A stretch of DNA of 64,000 nt. Origin: Mycobacterium sp. 852014-50255_SCH5639931 (lineage in GTDB: Bacteria; Actinomycetota; Actinomycetes; Mycobacteriales; Mycobacteriaceae). The translations under genes and the position numbers were made by a program. This document shows positions 53,301-61,284 of this stretch, one piece after another; within the stretch, counting starts at the first letter, position 1; every line of letters starts with the position of its first letter. The stretch covers positions 1 through 64,000 of the forward strand of contig NZ_LZSV01000029.1 of assembly GCF_001665605.1 (NCBI RefSeq). Direction: 5' to 3'. Under the pieces are notes generated by a model, which saw only the letters and a list, made by a program, of their open reading frames with translations, had not been told where the DNA came from and did not search any database.

Positions 53301-53660
53301 CAGCCCGCGGTCGACGGCCTTGGGGGCCTGCTTGGGCACCGTCGACAACAGCACCGTCTTCGCCGTATTCGCCGGGCCGGCCAGCCCGGCGGCGGCCTGG
53401 CACGGCACGGTCACGTTGAGGTCGGTGGCGACGTAGCCGATCAGCGGCGCGTCGACACTCTCGAAGTTGCCGTTCTGCGGCCAGTTGAGCTGTGCGGTGG
53501 TCTGGTTGACCGGCAGCAGCGGGGTGGCGATGGCCAGCAGGGCCCCGAGCAGCCCGGCGACGGTGGCAACCAACCGAGTGATCCGGTGGTTCGCTCCCGT
53601 GTCGGTCACGGTGGTAGATGCTAGTTCTTCGACGCTGGGCGGCGAGGTGTCGGTGCTCAT
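50382..53660 (-). CDS. embC: Arabinosyltransferase EmbC
   Basis: EmbC makes the arabinan of lipoarabinomannan. The 1092 residues (1094 in M. tuberculosis) have the GT-C loop NTSDDGYILTMARV, a conserved N-terminal periplasmic domain with paired cysteines and the C-terminal carbohydrate-binding module (LRTLQDVVGSRDPVFLDWL). The ATG at 53660 overlaps the aftA stop by 4 bases; an in-frame extension upstream is only a shadow of aftA. It is encoded after aftA and before the isomerase-like gene. Confidence 0.96.
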   Translation of the reverse strand: MSTDTSPPSVEELASTTVTDTGANHRITRLVATVAGLLGALLAIATPLLPVNQTTAQLNWPQNGNFESVDAPLIGYVATDLNVTVPCQAAAGLAGPANTAKTVLLSTVPKQAPKAVDRGLLIQRANDYLVVVVRNVAVVTAPMNQVLSPACQRLTFTAHADRVTAEFVGLTQGPNTEHPGSPLRGEKSGYDFRPQIVGVFTDLAGPAPPGLSFSATVDTRYSSSPTQLKMAAMILGVVLTAAALVALHRLDTAFETAGATRHRRFLPSRWWSVGGLDALVIAVLVWWQFVGANTSDDGYILTMARVSEHAGYMANYYRWFGTPEAPFGWYYDLLALWAHVSTASIWMRLPTLAMALTCWWVISREVMPRLGHAVKLNRGAAWTAAGMFLAVWLPLNNGLRPEPIIALGILLTWCSVERAVATSRLLPVAVACIIGALTLFSGPTGIASIGALLVAIGPLRTILHRRSKRFGALPLVAPLFAAVTVTAILIFRDQTLAGEVQASMLKRAVGPSLSWFDEHIRYERLFMASPDGSVARRFAVLALVLALGITVAMSLRKGRIPGTAAGPSRRILGITIISFIAMMFTPTKWTHHFGVFAGLAGPLGALAAIAVTSVAMRSRRNRTMFAAVVLFLVALSFASVNGWWYVSNFGVPWSNSFPAWHYAFATALLGLTVVVLLLAAWFHFVSLNDGPPKTRYGARMAGIVQSPLAIATWVLVMFEVASLTLAMTDQYPAWTVGRSNLEALTGKSCGLAEDVLVEQDPNAGTLSPVSATAGDALGAGLSEAFTPNGIPADVRADPVMERPGDRSFINDDKLVTGAEAGTEGGTTPAPGINGSVAQLPYNLDPSRTPVLGSWRPGIQVPAHLRSGWYRLPSRDQARPLLVVSAAGRFDPREVQVQWATDDEAAHGHPGGSFQLADVGASPAWRNLRLPLSAIPTGATQIRLVADDEDLAPQHWIALTPPRIPQLRTLQDVVGSRDPVFLDWLVGLAFPCQRPFGHQNGVDETPKWRILPDRFGAEANSPVMDNNGGGPLGVTELLVKATTMATYLKDDWSRDWGSLQRLTPYYPNAQPAELQLGTATRSGLWNPAPLRKT

Positions 53661-55537
53661 GAGCGGCTTGTCGGGGGCTTGCGGATGGCCACCACGAACG
53701 GGCCGACGCTGTGCACGACGAACTGCGGGCTGTCGAAGAGGGCCGCCCGCAGGTCGACGGTGTAGCGACGGACGTTGGGCTGGTTGGGATACACGTCCTC
53801 GGCGAGCCGCAGCGTGTAGTTGCCGTTCGCGCCGCGGCGCATGAGAAACACCGTGGGCGGTGGCCAGGGGCAGGTGTCGAGCGCGTGGATGAGGTCGTCG
53901 GCCGACTTGAGCTTGGACCACTTGTTGATCTGGGCTGCCCGCAGATCGAACTGCGCGAGCGGGTTGGCGTAGTGCGACGTCAACCCCTGGAATCCCCAAT
54001 AGGGATAGAAGGACAGGAAGCTGTAGTCGGCGGTCATCACGACGGTCTGGTCGCGGGGCCTGCCGGTCACGGTCGCGATGGCGTGGTCGATGTCGGGGTA
54101 GAACTTCTCCGAACTCGGCGGCCGGCGGTCGCCGCGCTGGCCGTTGCCGTCGGTGTCGGTGTAGGCGATGGTGAGATCCGGGCGCAGCACGTCGGGGATG
54201 TCCTGGCTGAACGCGATCGCGGCGGCCAGGCCCACGGCGCCGGCGACGGGCAGGACGGCCCGCCCGCGCGCGGACAGCGCCCCGACGGCCTCGACGAAGC
54301 CGAACGCCCCGGCGGCCACCAACAGCACGGTCAACGTCGGCTGCAGCCGGAAGGACAGCAGCGTGGTGCGCGCCAGCGTGGTCAGCATCGACAGCAGCGA
54401 CCACAAATAGACCGCCAGCACCCCGATGGCGAGGGCCCCCGCCCGCACCGAGGAACCGGCCCGCACCACCAACCAGAGCGCGCCCAGCAGGCAGACCGCG
54501 CCGAGCAGGGAGAACTGCAGCATGGGGAAGGTCAGCACGGCGCCGTCGGCCGGTAGGTAGTGAAAGGCGCTGCCGGAATTGCTGACCGGGCTGCGGAGCG
54601 CCCGCAACAGGAACGGCAGCCACGTGGTGCTCGCGATCGCCGCGGCGATGACCGCGATGAGGGCCAGCCGGCGCAGCGGGTCGAGCGCGGCCCCGAAGCC
54701 GCCGCGCCGCCAGCGCGCACCGGTCAGCAGTAGCGCCATGAGCAACACCGTGAACGCGCTGAAGGCCAGCAGCAGCGAGTACCAGGTGGCCGTCCAGCCG
54801 AGGAATAGGCCCGCACCAACCACGGCGGCCCAGCCGCCGTTGCGCTCGCCGCCGCGCAGACCCGACCAGGTCAGCACCAGCACCGGCGGCAGCAGCACGG
54901 TGATCATGGCCGCGTAGGGCTCGGGCGAGCCGTAGGCGAGCGTCGCCGCCGCCGTCGCGGTGGTGACGATCAGCGCGTACTCGAAGCGGACCATCCGCCA
55001 CCACAGCACCAGGGCGACGGCCACCGCGATCGTGATCGAGGTGACGGCCCACGGCTTGTAGACCTCCCAGGCCGGTGTGCCGCTCAGCGCCGCGGCGCGC
55101 CCGCCGATCCAGAACCAGCCCGGGGGGTAGAACGGCGGCAGCCCGATGTAGGTCATGTCGCGCAGGGCGGGGCTGTCGGCGAGCCGGGTCAGGTATTCGG
55201 TGCGGAACTGCTGGTCGACGGAGATGCCGAACAGGTACAGCTTGGTCGCGCCCAGCGGCATGCCCAACGTCACGACGGTGAACGCGGACACGAACACCAG
55301 CCCGCCCAGCTGCGCGAGCCACCGAAACCTGCCGGAGCGCCCCCATGCCCAGCCCACGGCGACCAGACCGGCCAGGCAGCCGACCTGCCCCACGGTGGTC
55401 AGCGCGTGCAGCTGGTTGGACGACGGGAAGGCCGGCCACTGCACGCGGGAGATGGCGGCCAGCGAGACCACCGCGATCGCGACGGCCACCGCCACCGCGA
55501 CCGCCATCTGGCCCAGGCTGGCCAGCGCGTTGCGCAT
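53657..55537 (-). CDS. aftA: Galactan 5-O-arabinofuranosyltransferase AftA
   Basis: AftA primes the galactan with the first arabinofuranose residues from decaprenyl-phospho-arabinose. This GT-C protein has about 11-13 transmembrane helices (first LGQMAVAVAVAVAIAVVSL) and a C-terminal periplasmic domain; GVSV-like conserved stretches include ATKLYLFGISVDQQFRTEYL. The ATG at 55537 is 2 bases after the dprE2 stop. A start at 55621 would overlap dprE2 by 82 bases, giving 654 residues; M. tuberculosis AftA is 643, so N-terminal choice is uncertain. Confidence 0.93.
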   Translation of the reverse strand: MRNALASLGQMAVAVAVAVAIAVVSLAAISRVQWPAFPSSNQLHALTTVGQVGCLAGLVAVGWAWGRSGRFRWLAQLGGLVFVSAFTVVTLGMPLGATKLYLFGISVDQQFRTEYLTRLADSPALRDMTYIGLPPFYPPGWFWIGGRAAALSGTPAWEVYKPWAVTSITIAVAVALVLWWRMVRFEYALIVTTATAAATLAYGSPEPYAAMITVLLPPVLVLTWSGLRGGERNGGWAAVVGAGLFLGWTATWYSLLLAFSAFTVLLMALLLTGARWRRGGFGAALDPLRRLALIAVIAAAIASTTWLPFLLRALRSPVSNSGSAFHYLPADGAVLTFPMLQFSLLGAVCLLGALWLVVRAGSSVRAGALAIGVLAVYLWSLLSMLTTLARTTLLSFRLQPTLTVLLVAAGAFGFVEAVGALSARGRAVLPVAGAVGLAAAIAFSQDIPDVLRPDLTIAYTDTDGNGQRGDRRPPSSEKFYPDIDHAIATVTGRPRDQTVVMTADYSFLSFYPYWGFQGLTSHYANPLAQFDLRAAQINKWSKLKSADDLIHALDTCPWPPPTVFLMRRGANGNYTLRLAEDVYPNQPNVRRYTVDLRAALFDSPQFVVHSVGPFVVAIRKPPTSRS

Positions 55538-55539
55538 GA

Positions 55540-56304
55540 TCAGATTGGCAGCTTGCGGAAGACGCTCCGCGGGATGTGTCGCAACACCATCATCACGTAG
55601 CGGAATGCTGCTGGCGCCCAAACCAATTCCTTACCTTTTGCGGCGGCGGTCACGGCGAGGTTGGCGACATACTCCTTGTCCACGGTCAGCGGCGCTTCCT
55701 TGACGTGCGCGCTCATCCGGGTACGAACCTGACCCGGGCGGATAACCAGGACGCGAACGCCGTACTCGCGCAACGCTTCTCCGAGCCCCAGATAGAAGCC
55801 GTCCAACCCCGCCTTGGTGGAGCCGTAGACGAAGTTGGATCGCCGCACCCTTTCCCCGGCGGCCGAGCTCATCGCGATGATCTGGCCGAAGCCCTGGGCA
55901 CGCATCTTCTCGCCGAGCAGTACGCCCACCGAAACGGCGGCGGTGTAATTGATTTCGGCGGCCAAGACGGCCTTGCGCTGGTCCTGCCACAGCTCTTCGG
56001 CGTCACCGAGGATGCCGAAGGCGACGATCGCCACGTCGACGTCACCGTGGGCGAAGGCCGCCTCGATCGTCTTCGGATGACTGTCGGGGTCGGTGGCTTC
56101 GAAGTCGATCATCTCCACCGACCGCGCGCCCGCCGCCTTCATCTGGGCGACGGCGGCGTCGCGGCCCGGGTCATCGGGCATGGCGGCCAGCACGATGCGG
56201 GCATGCGCGTTCTGCAGGTAGCGCTCACAGATGGCCAGCCCGATCTCGGAGGTCCCGCCGAGCAGCAGGATGGTCTGCGGATTTCCCACGGCATCTAAAA
56301 CCAT
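55540..56304 (-). CDS. dprE2: Decaprenylphospho-2-keto-erythropentose reductase DprE2
   Basis: DprE2 is the NADH-dependent reductase that completes epimerisation of decaprenyl-phosphoribose to decaprenyl-phospho-arabinose, following DprE1. It is a 254-residue short-chain dehydrogenase, the same length as in M. tuberculosis. Cofactor motif LLLGGTSEIG is near residue 14, with SSAAG and the catalytic YxxxK pair (YGSTK). It starts 10 bases after dprE1 and ends 2 bases before aftA. Confidence 0.96.
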   Translation of the reverse strand: MVLDAVGNPQTILLLGGTSEIGLAICERYLQNAHARIVLAAMPDDPGRDAAVAQMKAAGARSVEMIDFEATDPDSHPKTIEAAFAHGDVDVAIVAFGILGDAEELWQDQRKAVLAAEINYTAAVSVGVLLGEKMRAQGFGQIIAMSSAAGERVRRSNFVYGSTKAGLDGFYLGLGEALREYGVRVLVIRPGQVRTRMSAHVKEAPLTVDKEYVANLAVTAAAKGKELVWAPAAFRYVMMVLRHIPRSVFRKLPI

Positions 56305-56314
56305 TGGCGCACCA

Positions 56315-57706
56315 TTACAACAACTCCAAACGTCGGGCCATGTCCGAGGCGAACACCCCGGCGGGATCCACCTTGCGGCGCACCGCGATCCACTCGTCGA
56401 TGCGCGGGTACATGGCGTGGAAGGTCTCGGCGCTCGCGCGGGAATCCTTGGCGGTGTAAACCCGGCCGCCGAATTCCAGTACGCGCCGATCGAGTTCGTT
56501 GAGGAACTCGTTGATACCCGGCTTGTTGGGGAAGTCCATCGCGACGTTCCAGCCGGCCATCGGGAAACTCAGCGGCGCGCGGTTGCCCGGCCCGAACAGT
56601 TTGAACACGTTCAGTGCCGAGTAGTGGCCGCGGGTCTGGATCCAGCGGATGATGGCCTTGAACTCGTCCATCGCGTCCGGTGGGACGAGGAACTGGTGTT
56701 GCGCGAAACCCATTGGGCCGTAGGCGTTGTTCCAACCACTGACCAGGTCGAGCATGTGGTAGAACTGCGACAGGTTCATGATCTTGCCGGTGTAGTTGCC
56801 GCCCAGCCGGTAGTACACCTCGCCGATCGCCATGAAGGACAGCTTGTTCATCGCGCTGACGGGAAATACGTTCGGCACCGTCAACAGTTGTGGCGCATCG
56901 AATTTCAGCGGGTTCCTGGCAAGCTTCTCGGGCAGTTGGTCCAGCTTCGCCAGGCTGCCGCGGCTGACGGCGGCCCGGCCGAGCTTGGGGGGCGGACTGA
57001 TCAGGTCGAACCAGGCGCTGGAGTAGGTGTAATTGGCCTCGCTGCCGTCGAGGTGCACGGCGACCGTTTCGTCGAGGTCCTTGGTGGCCACCCCGTCGGC
57101 GACGAAATAGGCCGTCTCGGTGGGCGTCATCTCGATGGTCGCGCGCAGGACGATCCCGGTCAGGCCGTTGCCGCCCACAGTGACCCAGAACAGCTCGGCG
57201 TCGTCACCGTCGGGGGTGAGGGTGCGCACGGTGCCGTCGGCCATGAGCAGGTCCATCGAGCGCACGTGGTTGCCGAAGCTGCCCGCGCTGTGATGGTTCT
57301 TGCCGTGGATGTCGCAGGCGATCGCGCCGCCGACGGTGACCTGACGGGTGCCCGGCAGCACCGGAACCCACAGCCCGAACGGGAGCGCCGCCTTCATCAG
57401 CTGGTCCAGGCTGACGCCCGCGTCGACGTCGACCAGCCGGGTGTCGGCGCTGATCGAGTGGATCCGGTTGAGGCCCGTCATGTCGATCACCAGGCCGCCG
57501 CCGTTTTGGGCATTGTCGCCGTAGGACCGGCCCAGCCCGCGCGCGATGACGCCCCGGCCGTTGGGGCCGCCCGATTCGGCTACCCGGGCGACGGCCTTGG
57601 CGATCACCTCGGGGTCGCGGGTCGAAAGCACCTCGGCCACCGACGGCGCGGTGCGGCCGAAGCCGGTCAGCCGGGTGGTGGTGGTCGGAACATCGGTGCT
57701 CAACAT
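56315..57706 (-). CDS. dprE1: Decaprenylphosphoryl-beta-D-ribose oxidase DprE1
   Basis: DprE1 is an FAD oxidase that oxidises decaprenyl-phosphoribose to the 2-keto intermediate. The 463-residue protein has the FAD-binding region (RGLGRSYGDNAQNGGG) and the substrate domain. The segment WNVAMDFPNKPG carries Ala389 where M. tuberculosis has Cys387, the residue attacked covalently by benzothiazinones. Reduced sensitivity to covalent inhibitors is therefore expected; a matching Ala occurs in M. avium. The ATG at 57706 follows the known N-terminus. Confidence 0.96.
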   Translation of the reverse strand: MLSTDVPTTTTRLTGFGRTAPSVAEVLSTRDPEVIAKAVARVAESGGPNGRGVIARGLGRSYGDNAQNGGGLVIDMTGLNRIHSISADTRLVDVDAGVSLDQLMKAALPFGLWVPVLPGTRQVTVGGAIACDIHGKNHHSAGSFGNHVRSMDLLMADGTVRTLTPDGDDAELFWVTVGGNGLTGIVLRATIEMTPTETAYFVADGVATKDLDETVAVHLDGSEANYTYSSAWFDLISPPPKLGRAAVSRGSLAKLDQLPEKLARNPLKFDAPQLLTVPNVFPVSAMNKLSFMAIGEVYYRLGGNYTGKIMNLSQFYHMLDLVSGWNNAYGPMGFAQHQFLVPPDAMDEFKAIIRWIQTRGHYSALNVFKLFGPGNRAPLSFPMAGWNVAMDFPNKPGINEFLNELDRRVLEFGGRVYTAKDSRASAETFHAMYPRIDEWIAVRRKVDPAGVFASDMARRLELL

Positions 57707-57738
57707 CGTCAAAGAGGGTACCGCTTGCGAACGTCGGC

Positions 57739-58167
57739 TCAGCGGATGCGGAAGATTACCGCCCGCTGCACGACGAAGTTGATCACCGTCGCGGTGCCCT
57801 GCGCGATCACGAACGCGAGGGGTATCGCCCACCCGCGGTAGTGCATTAGCGCAAGGCACAGATGGTTGAGCCCGACCTGCACGGCGAAGGTGATGCCGTA
57901 CAGAACCATGACCGCGACGAACCGCGCGGTGCTCGGGGCCGCCTGGAACGTCCACCGGCGGTTGATCAGATAGGCGGTGATGGTGCCGACGACGAAGCTG
58001 CTGGCCTTGGCCAGGTCGACCTGGACTCCGACGGCCTTGTACAGCGCCAGGTACAGGCCGAAGTCCACGATCCCCGCCAGCCCGCCGGTGACGACGAACC
58101 GCGTCACCTGTGTCGTCAGACTCAACTGCGGGCTCGGCGGCGCGGCGTCGGGCAGCGGGGCAACCAT
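57739..58167 (-). CDS. GtrA-family membrane protein (Rv3789 family)
   Basis: A 142-residue protein with four transmembrane helices (TRFVVTGGLAGIVDFGLYLALY; ASSFVVGTITAYLINRRWTF; FVAVMVLYGITFAVQVGL; IPLAFVIAQGTATVINFVVQR). The GtrA pattern YLINRRWTF is clear. In M. tuberculosis Rv3789 was first proposed as a decaprenyl-phospho-arabinose flippase and later as an anchor for other arabinan enzymes; the role is unsettled. It precedes dprE1 by 32 bases in the same operon. Confidence 0.88.
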   Translation of the reverse strand: MVAPLPDAAPPSPQLSLTTQVTRFVVTGGLAGIVDFGLYLALYKAVGVQVDLAKASSFVVGTITAYLINRRWTFQAAPSTARFVAVMVLYGITFAVQVGLNHLCLALMHYRGWAIPLAFVIAQGTATVINFVVQRAVIFRIR

Positions 58168-58219
58168 TGGGGGGAGTTTAACGGGGCCGCCGGGGCATCC
58201 CGGGACCCGGCGGGAGGAG

Positions 58220-58699
58220 TTAACGGGGCAGTTTGACCGATATCAGCTCGACCTGATCCTCGCCCTGCGGGGTCGAGTAGGTCACCGTGTCGCCCGCCTT
58301 GTGTCCGGCCAGGGCCTGAGCCAGGGGGCTGCGCGCCGTCAGCGTTTCGCCTTCCCGGCCGACCGGCGTCTCTTCGACGATGGAGATCACGTGCATGGTG
58401 ACCACTTCTCCATCGGAGAACCGCAGGGTCACCTCGGTGCCACCCGGCAGCGTTTCCGATGCGTCGGGCCGCGACGGCCCGGTCCGCATGCGCCGGTCCA
58501 GCTCATTGATCCGATCGCTGAGCCCCACCAGCTCCTCGGCGCGCTGAATCGCCTCGGCCGCGTCGCCGTGATCGCCCACCATGCCGCGGTCGTTCCTGAC
58601 CTCGACCTCCAGGCGGTCCCGCCGCTGCCGTAGCCGCTCCAGCTCAGCGGCCAGGTTCGCCCGCGCCGCATCCGCCGCTGATTGGACCTTTTTGCTCAC
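58220..58699 (-). CDS. GreA/GreB-like transcription-factor family protein (Rv3788 family)
   Basis: A 159-residue protein with an N-terminal coiled coil (about residues 1-75, AADAARANLAAELERLRQRR) and a C-terminal GreA/B FKBP-like domain (GGTEVTLRFSDGEVVT, ARSPLAQALAGHKAGDTVTY). M. tuberculosis Rv3788 is known to bind RNA polymerase near the secondary channel and inhibit, not stimulate, transcription. GTG start at 58699 gives the family length. It lies upstream of gtrA, with 52 bases between. Confidence 0.9.
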   Translation of the reverse strand: MSKKVQSAADAARANLAAELERLRQRRDRLEVEVRNDRGMVGDHGDAAEAIQRAEELVGLSDRINELDRRMRTGPSRPDASETLPGGTEVTLRFSDGEVVTMHVISIVEETPVGREGETLTARSPLAQALAGHKAGDTVTYSTPQGEDQVELISVKLPR

Positions 58700-58795
58700 G
58701 TCGGTGGACCTTTCGCCCAGTTGCTCAAGTGGCGTTCCAGTGTCGCACCACGACGAGGCGGCCGCCACCATTATCGGGTAAGCGGCGGGTCCCAC

Positions 58796-59935
58796 TCAGC
58801 GGCTGGTGGAGCCGGAGTCGGAGTTCGTGGTGAGCGGCGGTGCGCCGTCCTCGTCCTCGTAGTAGTCGACGGTGCCCCGCAGGGCCTCGAAGATGGCCCT
58901 GCCCTGCGCGACCAGGCCGCTGGCCACCTCGGTCAGCCCTTCGGCGCCGTTGAGCACGGTCACGTTGGCGTTGGCGAGCCCCCGGGCCGCCTTCTCCACG
59001 ATCTCGGGCAGCTGGTCGATGAGCGCTTTGTCCAGCGCCACCCGGTTGTGCGACGCCGCCGCCTCCGCCTGGATCTTCATCTTCTCCGCGTCGGCGACCG
59101 CCAGGATCCGGACGCGTTCGGCCTCGGCCTCGGCGGGTTTGACCACCTCGGCGACCAGTTCCTGCTGGCGCAGCTCGGCGGCGCGCTGGGCCAGTTCGGT
59201 GCGCATCTGCAGCACCTCGCGCTGGGCCTCGGCCTCGGCGAGCGGCCCGGCCTGTGCGGCCTCCGCCTGAGCCTTGTCCACCTCGGCCTTGTACTGCGCC
59301 TTGACGATGGCGGTTTGGCGGGCGAATTCGGCCTGCTTGCGCTGGGACTCCTGCTCGGCTTCGGCGGCCAGCTGATTGGCCTGCGCCTGCGCGATCTGCG
59401 CCTGCTGCTGGATCGCGGCGTTGTGCGGTGCCGACATGGCGTCGATGTAGCCCAGCCCGTCGTCGTCGATGGACTGGATCTGCAGGGCGTCGACGGTCAG
59501 CCCGATGCGGGCCATCTCTTCCTTGGACCCGTCGAGGACCTCGGTCGCCAGTTTCTGGCGCTCCCGGATGATCTCCTCGACGGTCATCGACCCGATGATC
59601 GAGCGCAGGTGTCCGGCGAAGATCCGGCCGGTCAGCACGGACATCTGGTCCTGCTCGGACAGGAATCGTTGTGCCGCACTGATGATGCTCTCGGTGTCGT
59701 TGCCGACCTTGAAGGCGATCACCGCGCGGACGTTGAGGGTGATGCCCTGTTGGGTCACGCACTTCTCGGCGACCTCGGCCTCGCACATGGCCAGCGTCAG
59801 GAATCGGGCCTTGCGGAAGACCGGCAGGATGAACGCGCCGTGGCCGGTCACGACGCGGAACGGGGCATTGCTTTTGGTGCGGGCACCGGAGATGAGCATC
59901 GCCTCGTCGGGGGCGGGCACCTTGTAACCGAGCAT
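58796..59935 (-). CDS. Flotillin-like SPFH-domain protein
   Basis: A 379-residue protein. It begins MLGYKVPAPDEAMLISG, with the SPFH/flotillin core (FILPVFRKARFLTLAM, VRAVIAFKVGND) and a long Glu/Ala/Gln helical region (residues about 200-300, AEAEAQREVLQ) that forms coiled coils. No clear transmembrane helix is visible, so membrane attachment would be peripheral, as in flotillins. The ATG at 59935 has an AAGGAG site. It follows an NfeD-like gene on the same strand, the classic flotillin/NfeD pairing. Membrane-microdomain organisation is inferred. Confidence 0.88.
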   Translation of the reverse strand: MLGYKVPAPDEAMLISGARTKSNAPFRVVTGHGAFILPVFRKARFLTLAMCEAEVAEKCVTQQGITLNVRAVIAFKVGNDTESIISAAQRFLSEQDQMSVLTGRIFAGHLRSIIGSMTVEEIIRERQKLATEVLDGSKEEMARIGLTVDALQIQSIDDDGLGYIDAMSAPHNAAIQQQAQIAQAQANQLAAEAEQESQRKQAEFARQTAIVKAQYKAEVDKAQAEAAQAGPLAEAEAQREVLQMRTELAQRAAELRQQELVAEVVKPAEAEAERVRILAVADAEKMKIQAEAAASHNRVALDKALIDQLPEIVEKAARGLANANVTVLNGAEGLTEVASGLVAQGRAIFEALRGTVDYYEDEDGAPPLTTNSDSGSTSR

Positions 59936-59994
59936 GGGGACTCCTTTTCGGGTTTCGCTGTTGTATCTCGGGCGATCCGGGCGGTCAATTCGGA

Positions 59995-60228
59995 TCAGGC
60001 GAGGCCCTGCCAGGGCTCGACGACCACCGTCCGGGTGCCCCTGACTTCGACCACCAGCACCTCGGCGCCCTTCGGCAGGGGGTCGTCGGACCACGCCAGG
60101 AAGGCCTCCTTGGCGCCCCGCACGGTGACCAGCACCTCGCCGGCGCCACGGTCCCCGCGGGTTGCCACGGTCAACGTCCCAACACAGCCGATTGCCGCGG
60201 CGTCGCTCACGAACGCATACTCCCGCAT
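59995..60228 (-). CDS. Short NfeD-like C-terminal OB-fold protein
   Basis: A 77-residue protein starting MREYAFVSDAAA. The strand-rich pattern GCVGTLTVATRG ... GEVLVTVRG ... LPKGAEVLVVEVRGTRTVVVEP matches the OB-fold domain found at the C-terminus of NfeD proteins. The N-terminal protease and membrane parts of full NfeD are absent, so it is a stand-alone soluble domain. It sits 59 bases upstream of the flotillin-like gene. The ATG at 60228 is preferred over a TTG at 60234. Likely partner of flotillin. Confidence 0.78.
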   Translation of the reverse strand: MREYAFVSDAAAIGCVGTLTVATRGDRGAGEVLVTVRGAKEAFLAWSDDPLPKGAEVLVVEVRGTRTVVVEPWQGLA

Positions 60229-60253
60229 CGGCAATGCGGGCGTCGTGTTTCGT

Positions 60254-60775
60254 CTAAACGGGCCCCGCCGTGAGGGTGACGACGTTGTTACGGCTCTCCC
60301 GGGCCTTTATCCGGGACACCCAGACCCGGCCACCGGTCGCCAGCCCGACGATGGCTTCGACCGTTTCGAACGTCCAGGCGGCCGTGCCCGCCATCCCGGT
60401 GTCGTCCATGATCCGTAGGTCGATGACCCCGCGGTCGGCCAGCAGCTCGAACAGATCGCGCTGCGGGTCGTCGACCGCGATCAGCGTGGTGTGGTCGAAC
60501 TGGTCGCGCAGTGCCGCCCTGACCTCGTCGAGGGTGCCCTCGTCGATCACCGCGTCGGTGCCGGCTTCGGTTTCGGCACAGGCGAACTCGATGTCGAAGG
60601 CCCGCTCGTAGCCGTGCAGGAAGAAGCGTTTGCCTTGATTGGCCCACGAGCGATGGCAGCAGGGCAGGTTGTCGAACAACCTGCGCAGGTGGAACCTGGC
60701 CGTGCGGCCCAGTGGCGCGTCGGCGCGGTGCATGGTGGCCACGCGGTCGCCGTCGACGAAGATGGTGTTGCGCAT
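60254..60775 (-). CDS. 6-carboxytetrahydropterin-synthase-like protein
   Basis: A 173-residue protein, starting MRNTIFVDGDRVATMHRAD. The later part resembles 6-pyruvoyl/6-carboxy-tetrahydropterin synthases: the acidic-rich strand FDIEFACAETEAG, AVIDEGTLDEVR, the DHTTLI segment and the late RIKARESRNN strand. The usual zinc triad HGH appears as HGYER, and the N-terminal CCHRSW differs, so catalysis may be altered. It is 25 bases upstream of the NfeD-like gene and probably in the same transcript. Confidence in the family is moderate. Confidence 0.7.
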   Translation of the reverse strand: MRNTIFVDGDRVATMHRADAPLGRTARFHLRRLFDNLPCCHRSWANQGKRFFLHGYERAFDIEFACAETEAGTDAVIDEGTLDEVRAALRDQFDHTTLIAVDDPQRDLFELLADRGVIDLRIMDDTGMAGTAAWTFETVEAIVGLATGGRVWVSRIKARESRNNVVTLTAGPV

Positions 60776-60864
60776 GGGCCCCAGCCTCCGGGGCACGCCT
60801 TGCGGGATCCTCAAAGAATTCTTGGAGCCGTCCCCGATCGCGGCCGGTGCCTATCGTGGTAGCT

Positions 60865-61230
60865 ATGTACGCCGGTCGTAGGCAGTCGGCGCCACCGATG
60901 GCGGCTCTGCTGTTTGTTGCCGCCCTGTTCTCCGCGGCCCCGGCGTCGGCGGACCCACCCGACGACGCCTTCTTGGGGGCCCTTGCGGATAACGGGATCG
61001 TGCTGAACGACCCGGGCAACGCGATCGCGATGGCCCGGAGTGTGTGCGCCGGACTCGACAAGAACCAACGATCGAGCGTCCTGGCGATGAAGGTGATGAA
61101 AGAGGCCAACCTCTCGGCGCGACAAGCCGGGTTCTTCGTCGGCGCTTCCGTGTCGGCCTATTGCCCGCAATACAAAGGGCAGACCGACGGTTCGTTGGAC
61201 TGGCTGAATCCGCTGCCCCCGCTGATGTGA
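60865..61230 (+). CDS. DUF732 secreted protein
   Basis: A 121-residue exported protein. The signal peptide (PPMAALLFVAALFSAAPASA) is cleaved near ADPPDD. The mature part DDAFLGALADNGIVLNDPGNAIAMARSVC is the DUF732 signature with two conserved cysteines. Such proteins are abundant in mycobacteria with unknown role. The start ATG at 60865 keeps a short positively charged N-terminus. It is the only plus-strand gene between the pterin-like gene and the exporter genes. Confidence 0.88.
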   Translation: MYAGRRQSAPPMAALLFVAALFSAAPASADPPDDAFLGALADNGIVLNDPGNAIAMARSVCAGLDKNQRSSVLAMKVMKEANLSARQAGFFVGASVSAYCPQYKGQTDGSLDWLNPLPPLM

Positions 61231-61284
61231 GCTACATCGATTGCCCGGCTCCTCACGCCGCGTGCCCGGCGCACCGTCGCCGGG

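Noticed and set aside
51072..53624. Long plus-strand open frame antisense to embC
   Set aside because: Same reason; a shadow of embC.
53661..55439. Apparent fusion of embC with an upstream stretch in the same frame
   Set aside because: The upstream part is aftA read in a wrong frame; the correct embC start is the ATG at 53660.
58682..60418. Plus-strand open frame opposite the flotillin and NfeD-like genes
   Set aside because: Low-complexity Leu/Gly/His translation produced by antisense of Ala/Glu codons.
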